Shown here: positions 35,861 through 49,791 of the stretch, piece after piece
How the letters are laid out: each line of letters starts with the position of its first letter
Position numbering within the stretch: position 1 is the stretch's first letter
Source: Alphaproteobacteria bacterium
Lineage (GTDB): Bacteria; Myxococcota_A; UBA796; GCA-2862545
Reading direction: 5' to 3'
Length of the DNA stretch: 64,000 bases
Assembly: GCA_020632875.1 (NCBI GenBank)
Contig: JACKET010000001.1
Coordinates: 1-64,000 of the forward strand
The notes under the pieces: model-generated
The model's database searches: none
The model's input: only the letters and a program-made list of their open reading frames with translations
Told to the model about the DNA's origin: nothing
Program-made: the position numbers and the translations under genes

Positions 35861-35906
35861 GACCGCTGTGGCATGATGCGGCGGTGAGCCCCCACGAGGA
35901 TCGTCG

Positions 35907-38900
35907 TTGACCGGGTCCCCCGAGACCGCAGCCTTCGCGAACACGTTCCAGGGCACCGAGCGGTTCGAGGTCCTGGACCAGCTCGGCGCCGGGTCGATGT
36001 GCGTGGTCTACAAGGTGCGCGACCGGCGCCACGGTGACGTCGTCGCGCTGAAGACGCTGCGGCATCTCGACAGCAACAGTCTGTACCGTCTGAAGCAGGA
36101 GTTCCGGGCGCTGTCGCACTTCGACCACCCGAACCTCGTCAGCTTCTCCGAGCTCGTGAACGCCGATGCCGGCTGGTTCGTCACGATGGAGCTCGTCGAA
36201 GGCGTCGACTTCCTCACGTTCTGCCGGGGCGACGAGCCCGACCGCGAGAGCCGCACGCAGACGGGCACGGCCGACACCTGGGGCACGTCCACCGAGACCG
36301 ATCTCTCGTTCAATCGCTCCGCCCCCGCCGGTGCGGCCGCGCGCGACGCCACGCCCGCGCCGCCCCCGAAGCGGAAGAAGCGGTCGCTCCCCGACCTCAT
36401 CCGGCTCCGGTCGTCGATGCGGCAGCTCGCCGAGGGCGTGCACACGCTCCACACGGCGGGCCGCATCCACCGCGACCTGAAGCCGTCGAACGTGCTGGTC
36501 ACGGATGCGGGCCGCGTGGTCATCCTCGACTTCGGGCTCGTGGCCGAGATCGACCAGGACTACACCGAGGGCACGCTGCACCAGAACATCGCGGGCAGCG
36601 CGGCCTACATGTCGCCCGAGCAATCGGTCGGCCGCCCGCTCACCGAAGCGAGCGACTGGTACAGCGTGGGCGTCATGCTCTACGAGGCGCTCACGGGCGT
36701 CTGGCCGTATTCGGGCCACCTGTACCAGATCCTCACCAAGAAGCAGGAGGAGGATCCGCCCGCGCCGAGCGCCCACGTCGACGGGGTGCCGCCCGAGCTC
36801 GAAGACCTCTGCGTGCGGCTGCTCTCGCGCGACCCCGAGAAGCGGCCCGACGCCGCCGAGGTCCTGCGGGTGTTCCGCTCGCGCGCGCTCGTGAGCACGG
36901 CCGAGACGCGGGTGCGCGCCCAGCCGCGCTTCCGGTACCGCAACCCCGAGAACCACGAGCTGCTCCAGGGGTTCCAGGCCGCGAAGTGGGGCCGCGCGGT
37001 CACGATGCTGCTCCGCGGTCCCGCGGGCATCGGCAAGACCACGCTGGTGCGCGAGTTCATCAAGAGCCTCAAGCGCCGCGACGAGGTCGTCATCCTCAAG
37101 AGCCGGTGCTTCGAGTGGGAGTCGGTGCCCTACAAGGCGCTCGACGGCCTGATGGACAACCTCTCGCGCGCCCTGCGGCGGCTCGACCACCGCGAGGTCA
37201 GCAAGCTCGCGAATCCCGGCCTGCCGTACCTCGCGACGCTGTTCCCGGTGCTCGAGCGGGTCGACGCGTTCGGCCTCACCGAGCCCGCCGACCTGCACCG
37301 CCTCGACCCGCCCGCCCTCCGCCAGCGCGCGTTCGAGGGGCTGTTCGAGCTGCTGCGCGAGCTCGCGCGCACCGTGCCCGTGCTCGTGTTCATCGACGAC
37401 GTGCAGTGGGGCGACCCCGAGAGCGCCGGCGTTCTCGGCGAGATCCTCCGGTTCGCGACCGACATCCCGGTGTTCGTGCTGCTCGCGTACCAGGCCGACG
37501 AGCCGAGCGTGTTCATCCGCCGGTTCGTGACGCCGGTCCAGGAAGCGGGTGTCGACGTCCGCAGCCTCGACCTCGATCCGATGAGCTTCGAGCAGGCGTG
37601 TGTCATCGCGTCCGAGATGCTCGGGATGGAGGCCTCCGACGAGCGCGTGCGGCGCATCGCCATCGAGAGCGGCGGCGTGCCGCAGTTCATCAAGGAGCTC
37701 GCGCGCCAGCTCGAGTTCCAGGACAGCCGCGCCACGGTCGTCGAAGACGAGCTCAACGAGATCACGGTCGCCGAGATCAAGCAGCTGCCCGACCCCGCGC
37801 GGCACCTGCTGCACGTGCTGGCGCTGTGCGAAGAGCCGCTGCCCACCGAGGTCGCGATGGTCTCCGCCGACCTCGGCGCCGAGGCGTTCAAGGCCCTCAC
37901 CACGCTGCGCGCGATGAACCTGATGAGCGTCACCGGCGCGCTCGGCGGCGACACGCTCGAGATCGGCTCCGAGAAGGTGCGCGAGTACGTGCTCGACCGC
38001 ATCCAGGACGACTGGCGCGTGCTCTACCACGGCCGTATCGCCAACGCGATGGAGGCCCGCGGCGAGTTCGACCCCGAGCGGCTCGTCCATCACTACGCCG
38101 GCGCGCAGCTGCTGCAGAAGGCCGCCCTCGTGGCGTGGCTCTCCGCCGACGACGCGCTCAACAAGGGCCGTGTGCACGAGGCGATCTGGCTGCTCGAGCG
38201 CGCGCGGGAGTACGGCGACTGGAACAACCGCGAGCGCCGCACGATCCTGTCCCGCCTGGCCGACGCGCACGCCAAGGTGGGTGCCGGCAAGCAGGCGGCC
38301 GAGGCCTACCTCGAGGCATCGGGCGACGCCCCCGCCGCCCGGGCCCGCGAGTTGCTGCACCGCGCCGCCGAAGAGCTCATCGGGTGCGGCCAGGTCGAGG
38401 AGGGCACGCGCATCCTGTCGCAGCTCATGTCCGACGCGGGCGTGCGCGTGGCGGGCAGCGGCTGGTTCGGCGGCTCGCTGCACGCGATGCGGCGGATGCG
38501 GCTGCGCTGGCGCGGCGTCGACTTCACCTCGCAGGCCGAGGCGACGCTCAGCATCGAAGACCTGCTGAAGGTCGACCTCTGCTGGACCCACGCGATGGGC
38601 CTCGCGCTGGTGGACGTCGAGAAGGGCGCCATCGCACAGACCGTGCACCTCGAGCAGGCCCTCGAGAAGGGCGAGCCCGAGCGGGCCCTCCGGGCGCTGG
38701 CCGTCGAGGTGCGGTTCCGCGCGGAGGCCGGCGACGCCGACTGGCGCGACCGGTACGAGCACGTCCTGGCGCAGGCCAAGAAGATCGGCTCGAAGCAGGC
38801 GATCGCGCGAGCCACGTACTCGTGCGCCATCGCGAACCTCAACGAGGGCGTGTGGGTCGAGGCCGCGAGCCTGGCCGAGTCCGCCGAGCACGTGCTGGCG

Positions 38901-39655
38901 CACTCCGGCATCGGGGCGGCCTGGGAGCGCTTCCTGTGCCGCTCGGTCGAAGCGCGCGCCCACATGTCGCGTGGCGACTTCCGCAAGGCCGCGGAGAAGG
39001 CGATTCCGCTGGTGCGCGAGCTCGAGCAGGTCGAGAACCACCTGTTCCTCGTCATCCTCCAGTCCACCGTGATGGCCTGGCTGTCGATGGCCGAAGACGC
39101 GCCCGAGACGGCGCAGGTGCAGCTCTCCGAGACGGCCTCGCTGCTCGCGGCTTCGGTCGACGTGCCGTTCTTCCACCTCGTGGTGGCGTGGACGCACCTC
39201 GAGCTGTACCGCGGCCGTCCGCGCGCGGCGTGGGAGTACCTCGAGGAGCGCTGGGAGCAGGTGCAGGCGGGGATGACCGCTGCGCCGCCGCTCCTCCGGG
39301 TCGAGCTCTGGCTCACGCGTGCCCGTGCGTGCGTCGCGATGGCCCAGTCCGGTGGCGACACGTCGGGGATGCTGAAGAAGGCGCGCGCTGCGACGGCCCA
39401 GGCGCGCAAGGGCGACCCGGGGTTCTCGGCGCCCTGGATCGCGCTGCTCGAGACGGCGATGGCGCGGCTCGAGGGGGGCCCCGACCGGGTGCCGGGCAGC
39501 GTCGTGGCGGACTTCCAGAAGTCCGACCAGAGCCTCGGCGGTGCGGTCGCGATGTTCCTGATCGACGAGACGCAGAAGGACGCGGCGAAGTGGATGCTCG
39601 ACCAGGGCATCCGCAACCCCGAGCGGATGACGCGCGCGCTCGCGCCGGGGCTGAT

Positions 39656-39659
<4 letters not shown>
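35907..39659 (+). CDS. Ser/Thr protein kinase fused to AAA-16-type ATPase and TPR-like region
   Basis: 1250 residues. Kinase domain about 20-325: GAGSMCVVYKV, VALKTL (Lys 49), HRDLKPSN (188-195), DFG (208-210). A Ser/Thr/Pro-rich insertion of about 55 residues (105-160, ending PPPKRKKRS) splits the kinase after the hinge. A STAND/AAA-like ATPase follows: Walker A GPAGIGKTT (371-379), Walker B VFIDDVQWGDPES (about 494). The last 600 residues are helical TPR-like repeats. This is the PknK-like layout of a signalling hub. Start is TTG at 35907 with GAGGA six bases before it; no ATG/GTG in frame fits. The stop TAG shares CTAG with the convergent gene's stop. Confidence 0.9.
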
Positions 39660-40473
<814 letters not shown>

Positions 40474-40474
<1 letters not shown>

Positions 40475-41064
40475 CAGTACTTGACCGAGCAGCCCCAGGG
40501 CTTCGTGCTGTCGGGCTTCGGGGTCTCGCCGGCCAGCACGGCCTGGATGGCGCTGCCCGTGTAGTCGACGCGCTTGTTGCCGCTGGAGTCGTTGCGCGGC
40601 GCGTTGTCGAGCGCGCCCCAGTACTGGACGACGCCCTCGCCGTCGATCACGACCATCTGCGGCGTGTTCGTGGCGCCGTACTGCTTGCCCACGGTGCCCT
40701 TCTCGTCGAGCAGGATGGGGTGCTCGATCTTCCACTTCGCCGCGGCCTCGCGGTTGGCCTCGACGCCGTGGCCCTGCTTGCCGGGCGCGCCGCTGTTCAC
40801 CGCGAGCCACACGACGCCTTCGGGCTGCTTCGACGCCATGGCCTCGAGCGGGCCGCCCTCGTGGGCCGCGACGACGAACGGGCAGCCGGGGTTGAACCAC
40901 TCGAGCACGACGGTCTTGCCCTTGAACGAGGAGAGCGTGACCTCCTTGCCGTCGAGGTCGGGGAGCGTGAAGTCCGGCGCGGGCTTGCCGACCTCGGCGG
41001 TGGCGGCCGAAGCGGTGGCGGTCTGGCCGGCACAGGCGATGAGCGAAGCGAGGACGAGCGTCAT
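40474..41064 (-). CDS. Redoxin-domain (AhpC/TSA-thioredoxin-like) lipoprotein
   Basis: 196 residues. Lipoprotein signal MTLVLASLIAC, then a thioredoxin-fold domain: KPAPDFTLPDLDGKEVTLSS, LEWFNPGCPFVVAAHEG with a single Cys in the peroxidatic-like position, and NTPQMVVIDGEGVVQYWGAL with the cis-Pro. A second Cys near the C-terminus (PWGCSVKY) might act as resolving residue. Thiol peroxidase or thiol-disulfide exchange outside the cytoplasm is likely. ATG at 41064 has GGAGG upstream; it lies between DUF309 and the minimal kinase genes with overlaps on both sides. Confidence 0.85.
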
Positions 41065-41495
41065 GGAACCTCCGGTCGGTCCGTATCGCGCGGGAGCGGG
41101 CCCTGCAGTCGAACCGCGGGGTCTCCTGGACGATGGGTGCGGAGGTCGTCGCGCAGGCGGACCAGGTCGAGCCCGTGCAGATCGGTCGCTCCGCGGGTGA
41201 TGCAGCCATCGAGCCGCGCCAGGGCGCGCTCGCGGAGACGGGTGCCCGCAGCGTGCAGGGCCGGCGCGTCCTTCAGGTGGTAGGCGGCGGCCTGCACGAG
41301 CGCCTGCAGGGCCTCGCGCGTCGTCGAGCCGACGGGTTGCTCGCGCCACACGGCCTCCCAGACGACGTGGGCCTCCCACCACGCGCCGTGGTCGAACAGA
41401 TCGGCGCCGTGCAGCACCGCCGTGCGTGGATCGGCGGCGAGCACGGGCTCGTCCGGGCGGGGGCGCGAGCCCGGACGCCACGGAACGGCCGGCAT
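41061..41495 (-). CDS. DUF309 family protein
   Basis: 144 residues, helical. The DUF309 core is clear: DLFDHGAWWEAHVVWEAVWR near the N-terminus, then LQALVQAAAYHLKD. Members are small cytoplasmic proteins of unknown function. ATG at 41495 is chosen by position of the core; no good SD is visible and a GTG upstream is possible. The 3' end overlaps the redoxin start (ATGA). Divergent from the sensor kinase gene at 41554 with 58 bp between. Confidence 0.82.
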   Translation of the reverse strand: MPAVPWRPGSRPRPDEPVLAADPRTAVLHGADLFDHGAWWEAHVVWEAVWREQPVGSTTREALQALVQAAAYHLKDAPALHAAGTRLRERALARLDGCITRGATDLHGLDLVRLRDDLRTHRPGDPAVRLQGPLPRDTDRPEVP

Positions 41496-41553
41496 GGCGA
41501 GCTGCGGAACGCGGAGGGGAGAATCCGACACCGTTCTGAGGGTATACCGAGAC

Positions 41554-43962
<2,409 letters not shown>

Positions 43963-43985
43963 AGGACAGCTCCACAGGAGGTCCC

Positions 43986-44588
43986 GTGCGCGCGCTGATC
44001 TACGACGCTGCTCTTCTCCCGCTGACGACGCGCTGGTACCGCGCCGTGCTCGAGCGCATCCCGCCGGGCTCCCGCCTCCTCGACATCGGTGTCGGCACGG
44101 CCGGGGCGCTCTGTCGCAACGCCGACATCGTGCGCAACCGCGAGATCAACGTGCTCGGCATCGACATCGACGCCGACTACGTGAAGCGGGCGCAGAAGCA
44201 GGTCACGGATGCGGGGCTCGACAGCCAGGTCACGGTCCGCCTCCAAGATGTGTACGAGTGCAAGGATGGCCCCTTCGAGGCGGCCTATTTCTCGGCGTCC
44301 TTCATGCTCCTGCCCGACCCGTCGAAGGCCCTCGAGCAGATCCTCACGCAGCTCACGCCCGACGGCCGCGTCTACTTCACGCAGACCTTCCAGGAGAAGC
44401 GCTCGCCGCTGATGGAGAAGGCGAAGCCGATGCTGAAGAAGCTCACCACGATCGACTTCGGCACGGTCACCTACGAGGCCGAGTTCCGCGACACCACCGC
44501 GCGCGCGGGCCTGGTGCTCGAGGATCTCGTCGAGCTCGGGCGCACCGGCAGCCGCTCGTACCGCCTCGCCGTCGGGCGCGCCGGCTGA
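43986..44588 (+). CDS. SAM-dependent methyltransferase
   Basis: 200 residues. Class I fold with motif I LLDIGVGTAGALC, motif II-like VLGIDIDADYVKRA, and LQDVYECKDGPFEAAYFSASFMLLPDP as motif IV region. No signal peptide. GTG start at 43986 has a perfect AGGAGG four bases upstream, among the strongest SDs in the window. It follows the sensor kinase by 23 bp and precedes the TPR-like gene by two bases. Substrate unknown; the LLP-x-P motif resembles small-molecule methyltransferases such as phosphatidylethanolamine-type enzymes. Confidence 0.82.
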   Translation: MRALIYDAALLPLTTRWYRAVLERIPPGSRLLDIGVGTAGALCRNADIVRNREINVLGIDIDADYVKRAQKQVTDAGLDSQVTVRLQDVYECKDGPFEAAYFSASFMLLPDPSKALEQILTQLTPDGRVYFTQTFQEKRSPLMEKAKPMLKKLTTIDFGTVTYEAEFRDTTARAGLVLEDLVELGRTGSRSYRLAVGRAG

Positions 44589-44590
44589 CC

Positions 44591-45727
44591 GTGCTGACCC
44601 TGCTGGCCCTCGCCCTGCCCGCGCTCGGCGCGATGCGCTGCGGCGACCTCGACTCCCTCGAGCTCGAGGCCGCGAGGTCCCGGCTCGACGCGGGCACCGA
44701 GGCCTGCCTCGAAGAGGCGCTCGGGGCCGCCGAGGCCGCCGAGCGGGCGCGCACCAGCTTCGTGCTCATCCTGAGCGCCTACTCGGGCAACGACCTCGAG
44801 GCGTACGGCGAGCGGATGCGGCGTCACCTCGCGACCTTCCACACGACCGACGCCGAGGTCGCGTACCTCTACGCGCGGTACCTGTGGAAGAAGTCCGGCG
44901 AGACGGCCGATCCGCCGTACACCGACGAGATCCTCAAGTGGTCGCGGGTCGCGATGGACGGCCGCACGCGGTGGCTCCACAACCGCCGCAACTACGACGA
45001 GATGGTGCGCAACCTGTACGACATGCTCGTGCAGAGCTCGCTGCGCCGCGCCCTGCTCGACAAGAAGGCGTTCGAGGCCGACCCGAGCGATGCGAACCGC
45101 CTCGTGGCCGACCAGGCCCAGCGCCGCGCCCGGCACTACCTCATCGTCGCTGCGCCCTGCCTGCACAAGGGCGAGTGCGGCCCGACGTTCGAGGTCATCG
45201 TCGAGGGCATGCGCGAGTGCGAAGACCTCGCACCGCTCGAGAACTACGCCGCGGCCGGCAAGCTCGACGAGGGCCACCGCGCCTGCCTGCGCGCGCGGTT
45301 CCGGCGTCAGGGCGCGCCCCGCAGGCGCATCCTCGACCTGCTGATCGCCGACGCCGAGAAGCAGCCCGACTCGTCGACGTTCGAGTACCTGCTCGCCTGG
45401 CACTGGAACGTGACCGACGCCGACGACCCCGAGATGGCGTACCGATTCGCGCGCTGGCTCGCCCGCAACGACGGCGACCCGAAGCTGCTGGCGCAGTGGG
45501 CCGAAGCCGGTCTCGAGGCCGGGCGCCCCGACGAGGCCCGCCGGTCCGACCTGATCGTGTGGCGGGCCGAGGGCTGGGCCGCCGTGGTGCGCGCCGCCGA
45601 GGCCGAAGACGCGAAGCAGTCGACCGAGCGTACGCGCCGCGAGCTCGCCAACGCCCGGACGCGCTCCGAGGCCGCGACGCAGGCCCAGAGAGAGTGGTGC
45701 ACCACCCACCCGTGCTCGAGGCCGTGA
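44591..45727 (+). CDS. Secreted TPR-like helical protein
   Basis: 378 residues from a GTG two bases after the methyltransferase stop. A signal peptide (VLTLLALALPALGA) is followed by an all-helical body rich in Ala, Leu and Arg with TPR-like pairs (AYLYARYLWKKSGE, AYRFARWLARNDGDPKLL, WAEAGLEAGRPDEARRSD). Cysteines appear in pairs (RCGDL..EACLEE, APCLHKGECG, ECTHP-like C-terminal WCTTHPC). Probably a periplasmic scaffold. Its TGA stop overlaps the ATG of the LETM1-like gene. Confidence 0.7.
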   Translation: MLTLLALALPALGAMRCGDLDSLELEAARSRLDAGTEACLEEALGAAEAAERARTSFVLILSAYSGNDLEAYGERMRRHLATFHTTDAEVAYLYARYLWKKSGETADPPYTDEILKWSRVAMDGRTRWLHNRRNYDEMVRNLYDMLVQSSLRRALLDKKAFEADPSDANRLVADQAQRRARHYLIVAAPCLHKGECGPTFEVIVEGMRECEDLAPLENYAAAGKLDEGHRACLRARFRRQGAPRRRILDLLIADAEKQPDSSTFEYLLAWHWNVTDADDPEMAYRFARWLARNDGDPKLLAQWAEAGLEAGRPDEARRSDLIVWRAEGWAAVVRAAEAEDAKQSTERTRRELANARTRSEAATQAQREWCTTHPCSRP

Positions 45728-46530
45728 TGCGGCACCGCATCCTCGATCTCGCCGACGATCTCGAGGCCCAGGGCATCGACGTCGCCCACCTGCGGCCGCT
45801 CCAGGCCGAGCTCGACCTCGTCCAGCACCCGAACATGGTGCAGCGCCTGTCGCGGGCGGCCATCGACATGGCCCGCCGCCAGTGGGAGCTCGCGTCCGCC
45901 GAGCTGCGCGAGAGCCGCGAAGCGCTCGCGCTCGTCAGCCGCAGCGCGCGCGACCGGAAGAGCCTGTCGCCCGAGGAGTCCGACCTCGTGCGCACCCAGC
46001 TCGCCGACCTGCTCCGGCTCGTGCCCGCGACCCTCGTGGTGGCGACGAACCAGGTGCTGCCCGTGCCCGGCACCAGCCTGCTCACCCCGCTGATCCTCCG
46101 TCGTCTCGGGCTCCTCCCGAGCCGGTGGCGCGAATCGCACATCCTGTACGAGCTGCAGAAGCAGGCCGAGTCGCTCCACGCCACCGGGCTGCACCACGAG
46201 GCCGAGCGGGTCGAGGCCCTGCAGCACCAGCTCGAGATCGAGGCCGATGCGCGCGAGGCCGCCGAGCACGACGCCCAGATCCTCACCCACTGGGACACCG
46301 ACGGGAACGGCATCCTCGACGACGACGAGCGCGCGGTCTACGACGCCGAGTGCGTGCGCGTGCGGCGCCTGGCGGCCGAAGAGGGGCACCGTCGCCGGTG
46401 GTACCTCTCCACGGAAGGTGGCGTCGTAGGCCCCGTCCGGCTCACGGCGCTCGGCGATGTGGGCGAGGTCATGACCTGCTACGACGGGCGCACCGGTTGG
46501 GTGGCGCTCTCCGACATCCGCCCGGTGTAG
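45727..46530 (+). CDS. LETM1-like protein with EF-hand and GYF_2-like C-terminus
   Basis: 267 residues. Residues about 45-140 match the LETM1 ribosome-binding-like core: KSLSPEESDLVRTQLADLLR, then LVPATLVVATNQVLPVPGTS and LLPSRW. At 190-201 stands a perfect 12-residue EF-hand loop, DTDGNGILDDDE, with Asp, Asp, Asn, Asp and Glu at the calcium positions. The last 45 residues (RRWYLSTEGGVVGPVRLTAL, then GRTGWVALSDI) resemble a GYF_2 domain. The ATG at 45727 overlaps the preceding stop (TGATG) and has GAGG upstream; GTG starts at 45694-45697 would add about ten residues. The central hydrophobic stretch may touch the membrane. Eukaryotic LETM1 is a mitochondrial cation-exchange protein with EF-hands; the role here is unknown. 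Confidence 0.75.
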   Translation: MRHRILDLADDLEAQGIDVAHLRPLQAELDLVQHPNMVQRLSRAAIDMARRQWELASAELRESREALALVSRSARDRKSLSPEESDLVRTQLADLLRLVPATLVVATNQVLPVPGTSLLTPLILRRLGLLPSRWRESHILYELQKQAESLHATGLHHEAERVEALQHQLEIEADAREAAEHDAQILTHWDTDGNGILDDDERAVYDAECVRVRRLAAEEGHRRRWYLSTEGGVVGPVRLTALGDVGEVMTCYDGRTGWVALSDIRPV

Positions 46531-46539
46531 GCTCTCGTC

Positions 46540-49500
46540 GTGGATGGTCCCCGCGTCGGCGCGTTTCGCCTGCTCCACCGGCTGGAAGCGGGTGGCATGG
46601 GCGAGGTCTGGAAGGGCGAGCACGCCGCCAGCGGGCTGCCCGTGGCGATCAAGCTCATCCGCCCCGACCTGCTCGACGCCCGCACGCGCGGGGAGTTCGA
46701 CCGCGAGATCCGGTCGCAGGCCCGGCTCGAGCACCCGGGCATCGTGTACCTCTACGACCACGGCACCCTCGAGCCCGAAGCCGCCGCGGTCGTGGGGACC
46801 TCGCCCGGCGGCCCGTGGCTCGCGATGGAGTACTGCTCGGGTGACCTGCGCAGCATCGCGGCGGCGCTGAACTGGGCGTCGACGCGCACCGTGCTGCTCC
46901 AGCTGCTCGACGCGCTGGCACAGGCCCACGCGGGCGGGGTGCTGCACCGCGACCTGAAGATCGCGAACGTGCTCGTATCGAGCGAGAACGACGTGCGGCC
47001 TGGCGTGAAGCTCGCCGACTTCGGCATCGCGCACGTGCTGGGCGAAGGCGACGAGACGACGCGCAGCGTGGGCACTCCGCGGTACATGGCGCCCGAGCAG
47101 GTGCTGGGCGAGTGGGAGGAGCACGGCCCCTGGACCGACCTGTACGCGCTCGGCGTGCTCGCCTGGCGGCTGATCACCGGTCGCAAGCCCTTCGCCACGC
47201 TCTCGGGCGCGCGCCTCGCGATGGCGATGCTGCGCCAGCCGCTCGGGTGGCCGGGCACGCGGTTCGCCGTGCCTCCCGGCGTGGTCGAGTGGGTCGACCG
47301 GATGACGGCGAAGTCGCCGAGCGAGCGCTTCCAGCTCGCTGCGGATGCCGCGGAAGCGCTGGAGGCCATCCCCGAGCGCGACACGAGCGGCGTGTGGATG
47401 CCGCGCGCCCGCGACGCCGCCACGCTGATCCCGCACTTCGACGACGAGGAGGAGACGCGGAACCTGCTGCGAGCGCCCGTCGTGCGTCCGATGGACGATC
47501 CGCCCGCCGAGACCGAGGCGAACATCAAGATGCACGCCGCCGGGCTCGGGCTGCTCGCGCTGCGGCGGCCGGCGCTGATCGGGCGGCGCGAAGAGCGCGT
47601 CGCCGCCTGGCAGATGCTGCGGAGGGTCGCCAAGACGGGGCGCCCGGTCGTGGTCTCGGTCACGGGGATTCCCCGCGTGGGCCGCACGCGCTTCTTCGAG
47701 TGGCTGGGCGAGACCGCCGAGCGGACCGGCCAGGGCGCATCGATGCTCGTGCGGTGCGTGCCCGGGCGCGATCTCGGCGACCAGGTGGTGGGCGCGCTTC
47801 GCCAGTGGTTCCGCGTCGGGTCGCGCGAGCTGCCCGCCGCCACGGCGCACCTCGAGAGCTGGCTCGGGCCGGGCCCGTGGCTGCCGGACATCGCGGCGAT
47901 GCTCGTGCGGGGGCGCGCCGCCGACCGCTCGTGGCAGGCGACCGTCGCGCAGGCCCTCGCCGCACTGGGCCGGCTGCGGCCCCTGGTGCTGCGCCTCGAG
48001 GGCACCGAGCGCATCGCGGACGTCGAGGGATTCGTCGACCAGATCCGCGCGCTCGAGCACGCGCCCGTGCTCGTCGTCGTCGACCGGCGTGTCGAGGGGT
48101 CCGAGCCGATCGCGCTCGGCCCGATGTCCGACGCCGCGATGCACCGGCTCGCCGAGGCGATGGTCGGCCTCGACCCCGACGTGCGCGCGAAGCTCGTGGC
48201 GCGGGCGAAGGGCAGCCCGGGGTTCCTCGTGCAGACGCTCATCCACTGGGCCGAGCGCGAGCTGCTGAGGCCTGGCCCGACGGGCTTCACGGTCGACGAC
48301 GTCGAGCGCGGGCTGCCGCCCACCCTGGCGGTGGTCGCGACCATCCGGCTGAACGCCGTGGAGGAGAAGCTCCCCGAGGGCGGGCGCCGCAGCCTGCAGC
48401 GGGCGGCCATCCTCGGCGACACGGTCGACGACGCGCTGTGGGCGGAGGTCGACGGCCCGGGGAACGAGGGCGTGCGCCAGGCCGTGAAGCACGTGCTGTT
48501 CGCCGACGGGCTGGCCGAAGAGGTCGCGTCGGGCTGGCGGTTCACGTCCGTCCCGTTCCGGGAGGCCGTGATCACGGGCGGATCGGAGCTCGCCGCCGAC
48601 CACCGCATCTGCGCCGAGGTGCTGGCGAAGCGCGGGGGCGACGACCTGGCGCTCGGCCGTCATCGCCTCGCCGCGGGAGACGTGGCGGACGCGCTCCTCC
48701 CGCTGGTGCGGGGCTGCGAGCGCGTGGCCGAGCGCGACGGCGGAGCCGCGGGGCTCGCGGCGCTCGGGGATCTCGATCGCGCCGTCGAGTCCCTGCAGGG
48801 GCCGAACCGACTCCGCTGGCAGGCCGTGAAGGACCAGCTCGAGGCGAGCTTCCTCGCGAGCTCCGATCAGCTCGAGCCCGCCCAGGAACGCGCCGAGCGG
48901 GCCCTGCGCACCGCCGAGGTGTTCAACGACGACGAGCTCGCCGCGCGCTGCTGGGCGGCGCTCGGGGCCATCGCGTCGTCGCGTCTCGACATGGACGGCC
49001 GGGCGCACTGCTACGGGCGGGCCATCGCGCTCGCCCGCGACGTGCCGGGCGAGCTGCGCGCCACGTGGTGGGTGGCGCTCGGGAAGGCCCACCTGGCGCG
49101 GGGGGATCGCGACCAGTGGAGCGAGTGCATGGCCGCCGCCGGGCGCTGCGCCGAGGGCAGCCCCGCGGTCGCGCACATCGCCCCGCTCGGTCGCGCCGTG
49201 CAGGCCCAGGTGGCCGGGCGCTACGACGAGGCCCTCGCCGAGCTCGCGTCGGCGGCCGAGCTCGCGTCGGCGGCCGGTTCGGGGGCAGGGCGTCTGGCCG
49301 TGCTGCGCTCGCGGGCCCACACGCTGATCGACGCCGGGCGGCTGAAGGAGGCGCGCGGGGTGTTCCGCGAGGCCCTCGAGCTGGCGCTCTCCCTGCGGTC
49401 CAGCCGCGCCCCGTCGGTGCTCGCGAACGCCGTGGCCCTCGAGCTCCGGCTCGGGAAGGCCGCGTCGGCCGCCGACCTCTTCGAGCGGCACCGGTACCTC

Positions 49501-49791
49501 CTGCCCGCCGGGCGCGACCGCAGCCCCGACCTCGTGCCGCTGCACTGTGCCGGCCTCGCGATCGCCGCGCACCAGGAGAGCTGGCGGCACGCCGAGTACC
49601 ACCTGGAGCGCGTCCGCGAGTACGGCGACTGGAGCTGGGCCTCGGTCGGCTCGAACCTGCTGTGCTTCCACTTCGCGGCCGACCGCGCGCGCTCGGCCGG
49701 GCACCCCGGGCTCGCAGACGCTATCGTCACCGTGGGCACCGAGCGGGTGAAGTCCGTCCGGGACGCCGATCGGATGGGGCTCGAGGCATGA
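46540..49791 (+). CDS. Ser/Thr kinase fused to a degenerate AAA-type ATPase and TPR-like tail
   Basis: 1083 residues, GTG start nine bases after the LETM1-like stop. Kinase domain 5-290 is intact: EAGGMGEVWKG, VAIKLI (Lys 38), HRDLKIAN (136-143), DFG (160-162). The following STAND-like ATPase (about 345-600) is worn: Walker A reads GIPRVGRTR with Arg in place of the Lys of GKT, and the Walker B region LVLRLEGTER lacks the acidic pair. ATP hydrolysis there is doubtful. The rest is TPR-like; a direct DNA repeat near 49243-49275 doubles the peptide ELASAA. The stop overlaps the pseudokinase start (ATGA). Confidence 0.88.
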   Translation: MDGPRVGAFRLLHRLEAGGMGEVWKGEHAASGLPVAIKLIRPDLLDARTRGEFDREIRSQARLEHPGIVYLYDHGTLEPEAAAVVGTSPGGPWLAMEYCSGDLRSIAAALNWASTRTVLLQLLDALAQAHAGGVLHRDLKIANVLVSSENDVRPGVKLADFGIAHVLGEGDETTRSVGTPRYMAPEQVLGEWEEHGPWTDLYALGVLAWRLITGRKPFATLSGARLAMAMLRQPLGWPGTRFAVPPGVVEWVDRMTAKSPSERFQLAADAAEALEAIPERDTSGVWMPRARDAATLIPHFDDEEETRNLLRAPVVRPMDDPPAETEANIKMHAAGLGLLALRRPALIGRREERVAAWQMLRRVAKTGRPVVVSVTGIPRVGRTRFFEWLGETAERTGQGASMLVRCVPGRDLGDQVVGALRQWFRVGSRELPAATAHLESWLGPGPWLPDIAAMLVRGRAADRSWQATVAQALAALGRLRPLVLRLEGTERIADVEGFVDQIRALEHAPVLVVVDRRVEGSEPIALGPMSDAAMHRLAEAMVGLDPDVRAKLVARAKGSPGFLVQTLIHWAERELLRPGPTGFTVDDVERGLPPTLAVVATIRLNAVEEKLPEGGRRSLQRAAILGDTVDDALWAEVDGPGNEGVRQAVKHVLFADGLAEEVASGWRFTSVPFREAVITGGSELAADHRICAEVLAKRGGDDLALGRHRLAAGDVADALLPLVRGCERVAERDGGAAGLAALGDLDRAVESLQGPNRLRWQAVKDQLEASFLASSDQLEPAQERAERALRTAEVFNDDELAARCWAALGAIASSRLDMDGRAHCYGRAIALARDVPGELRATWWVALGKAHLARGDRDQWSECMAAAGRCAEGSPAVAHIAPLGRAVQAQVAGRYDEALAELASAAELASAAGSGAGRLAVLRSRAHTLIDAGRLKEARGVFREALELALSLRSSRAPSVLANAVALELRLGKAASAADLFERHRYLLPAGRDRSPDLVPLHCAGLAIAAHQESWRHAEYHLERVREYGDWSWASVGSNLLCFHFAADRARSAGHPGLADAIVTVGTERVKSVRDADRMGLEA

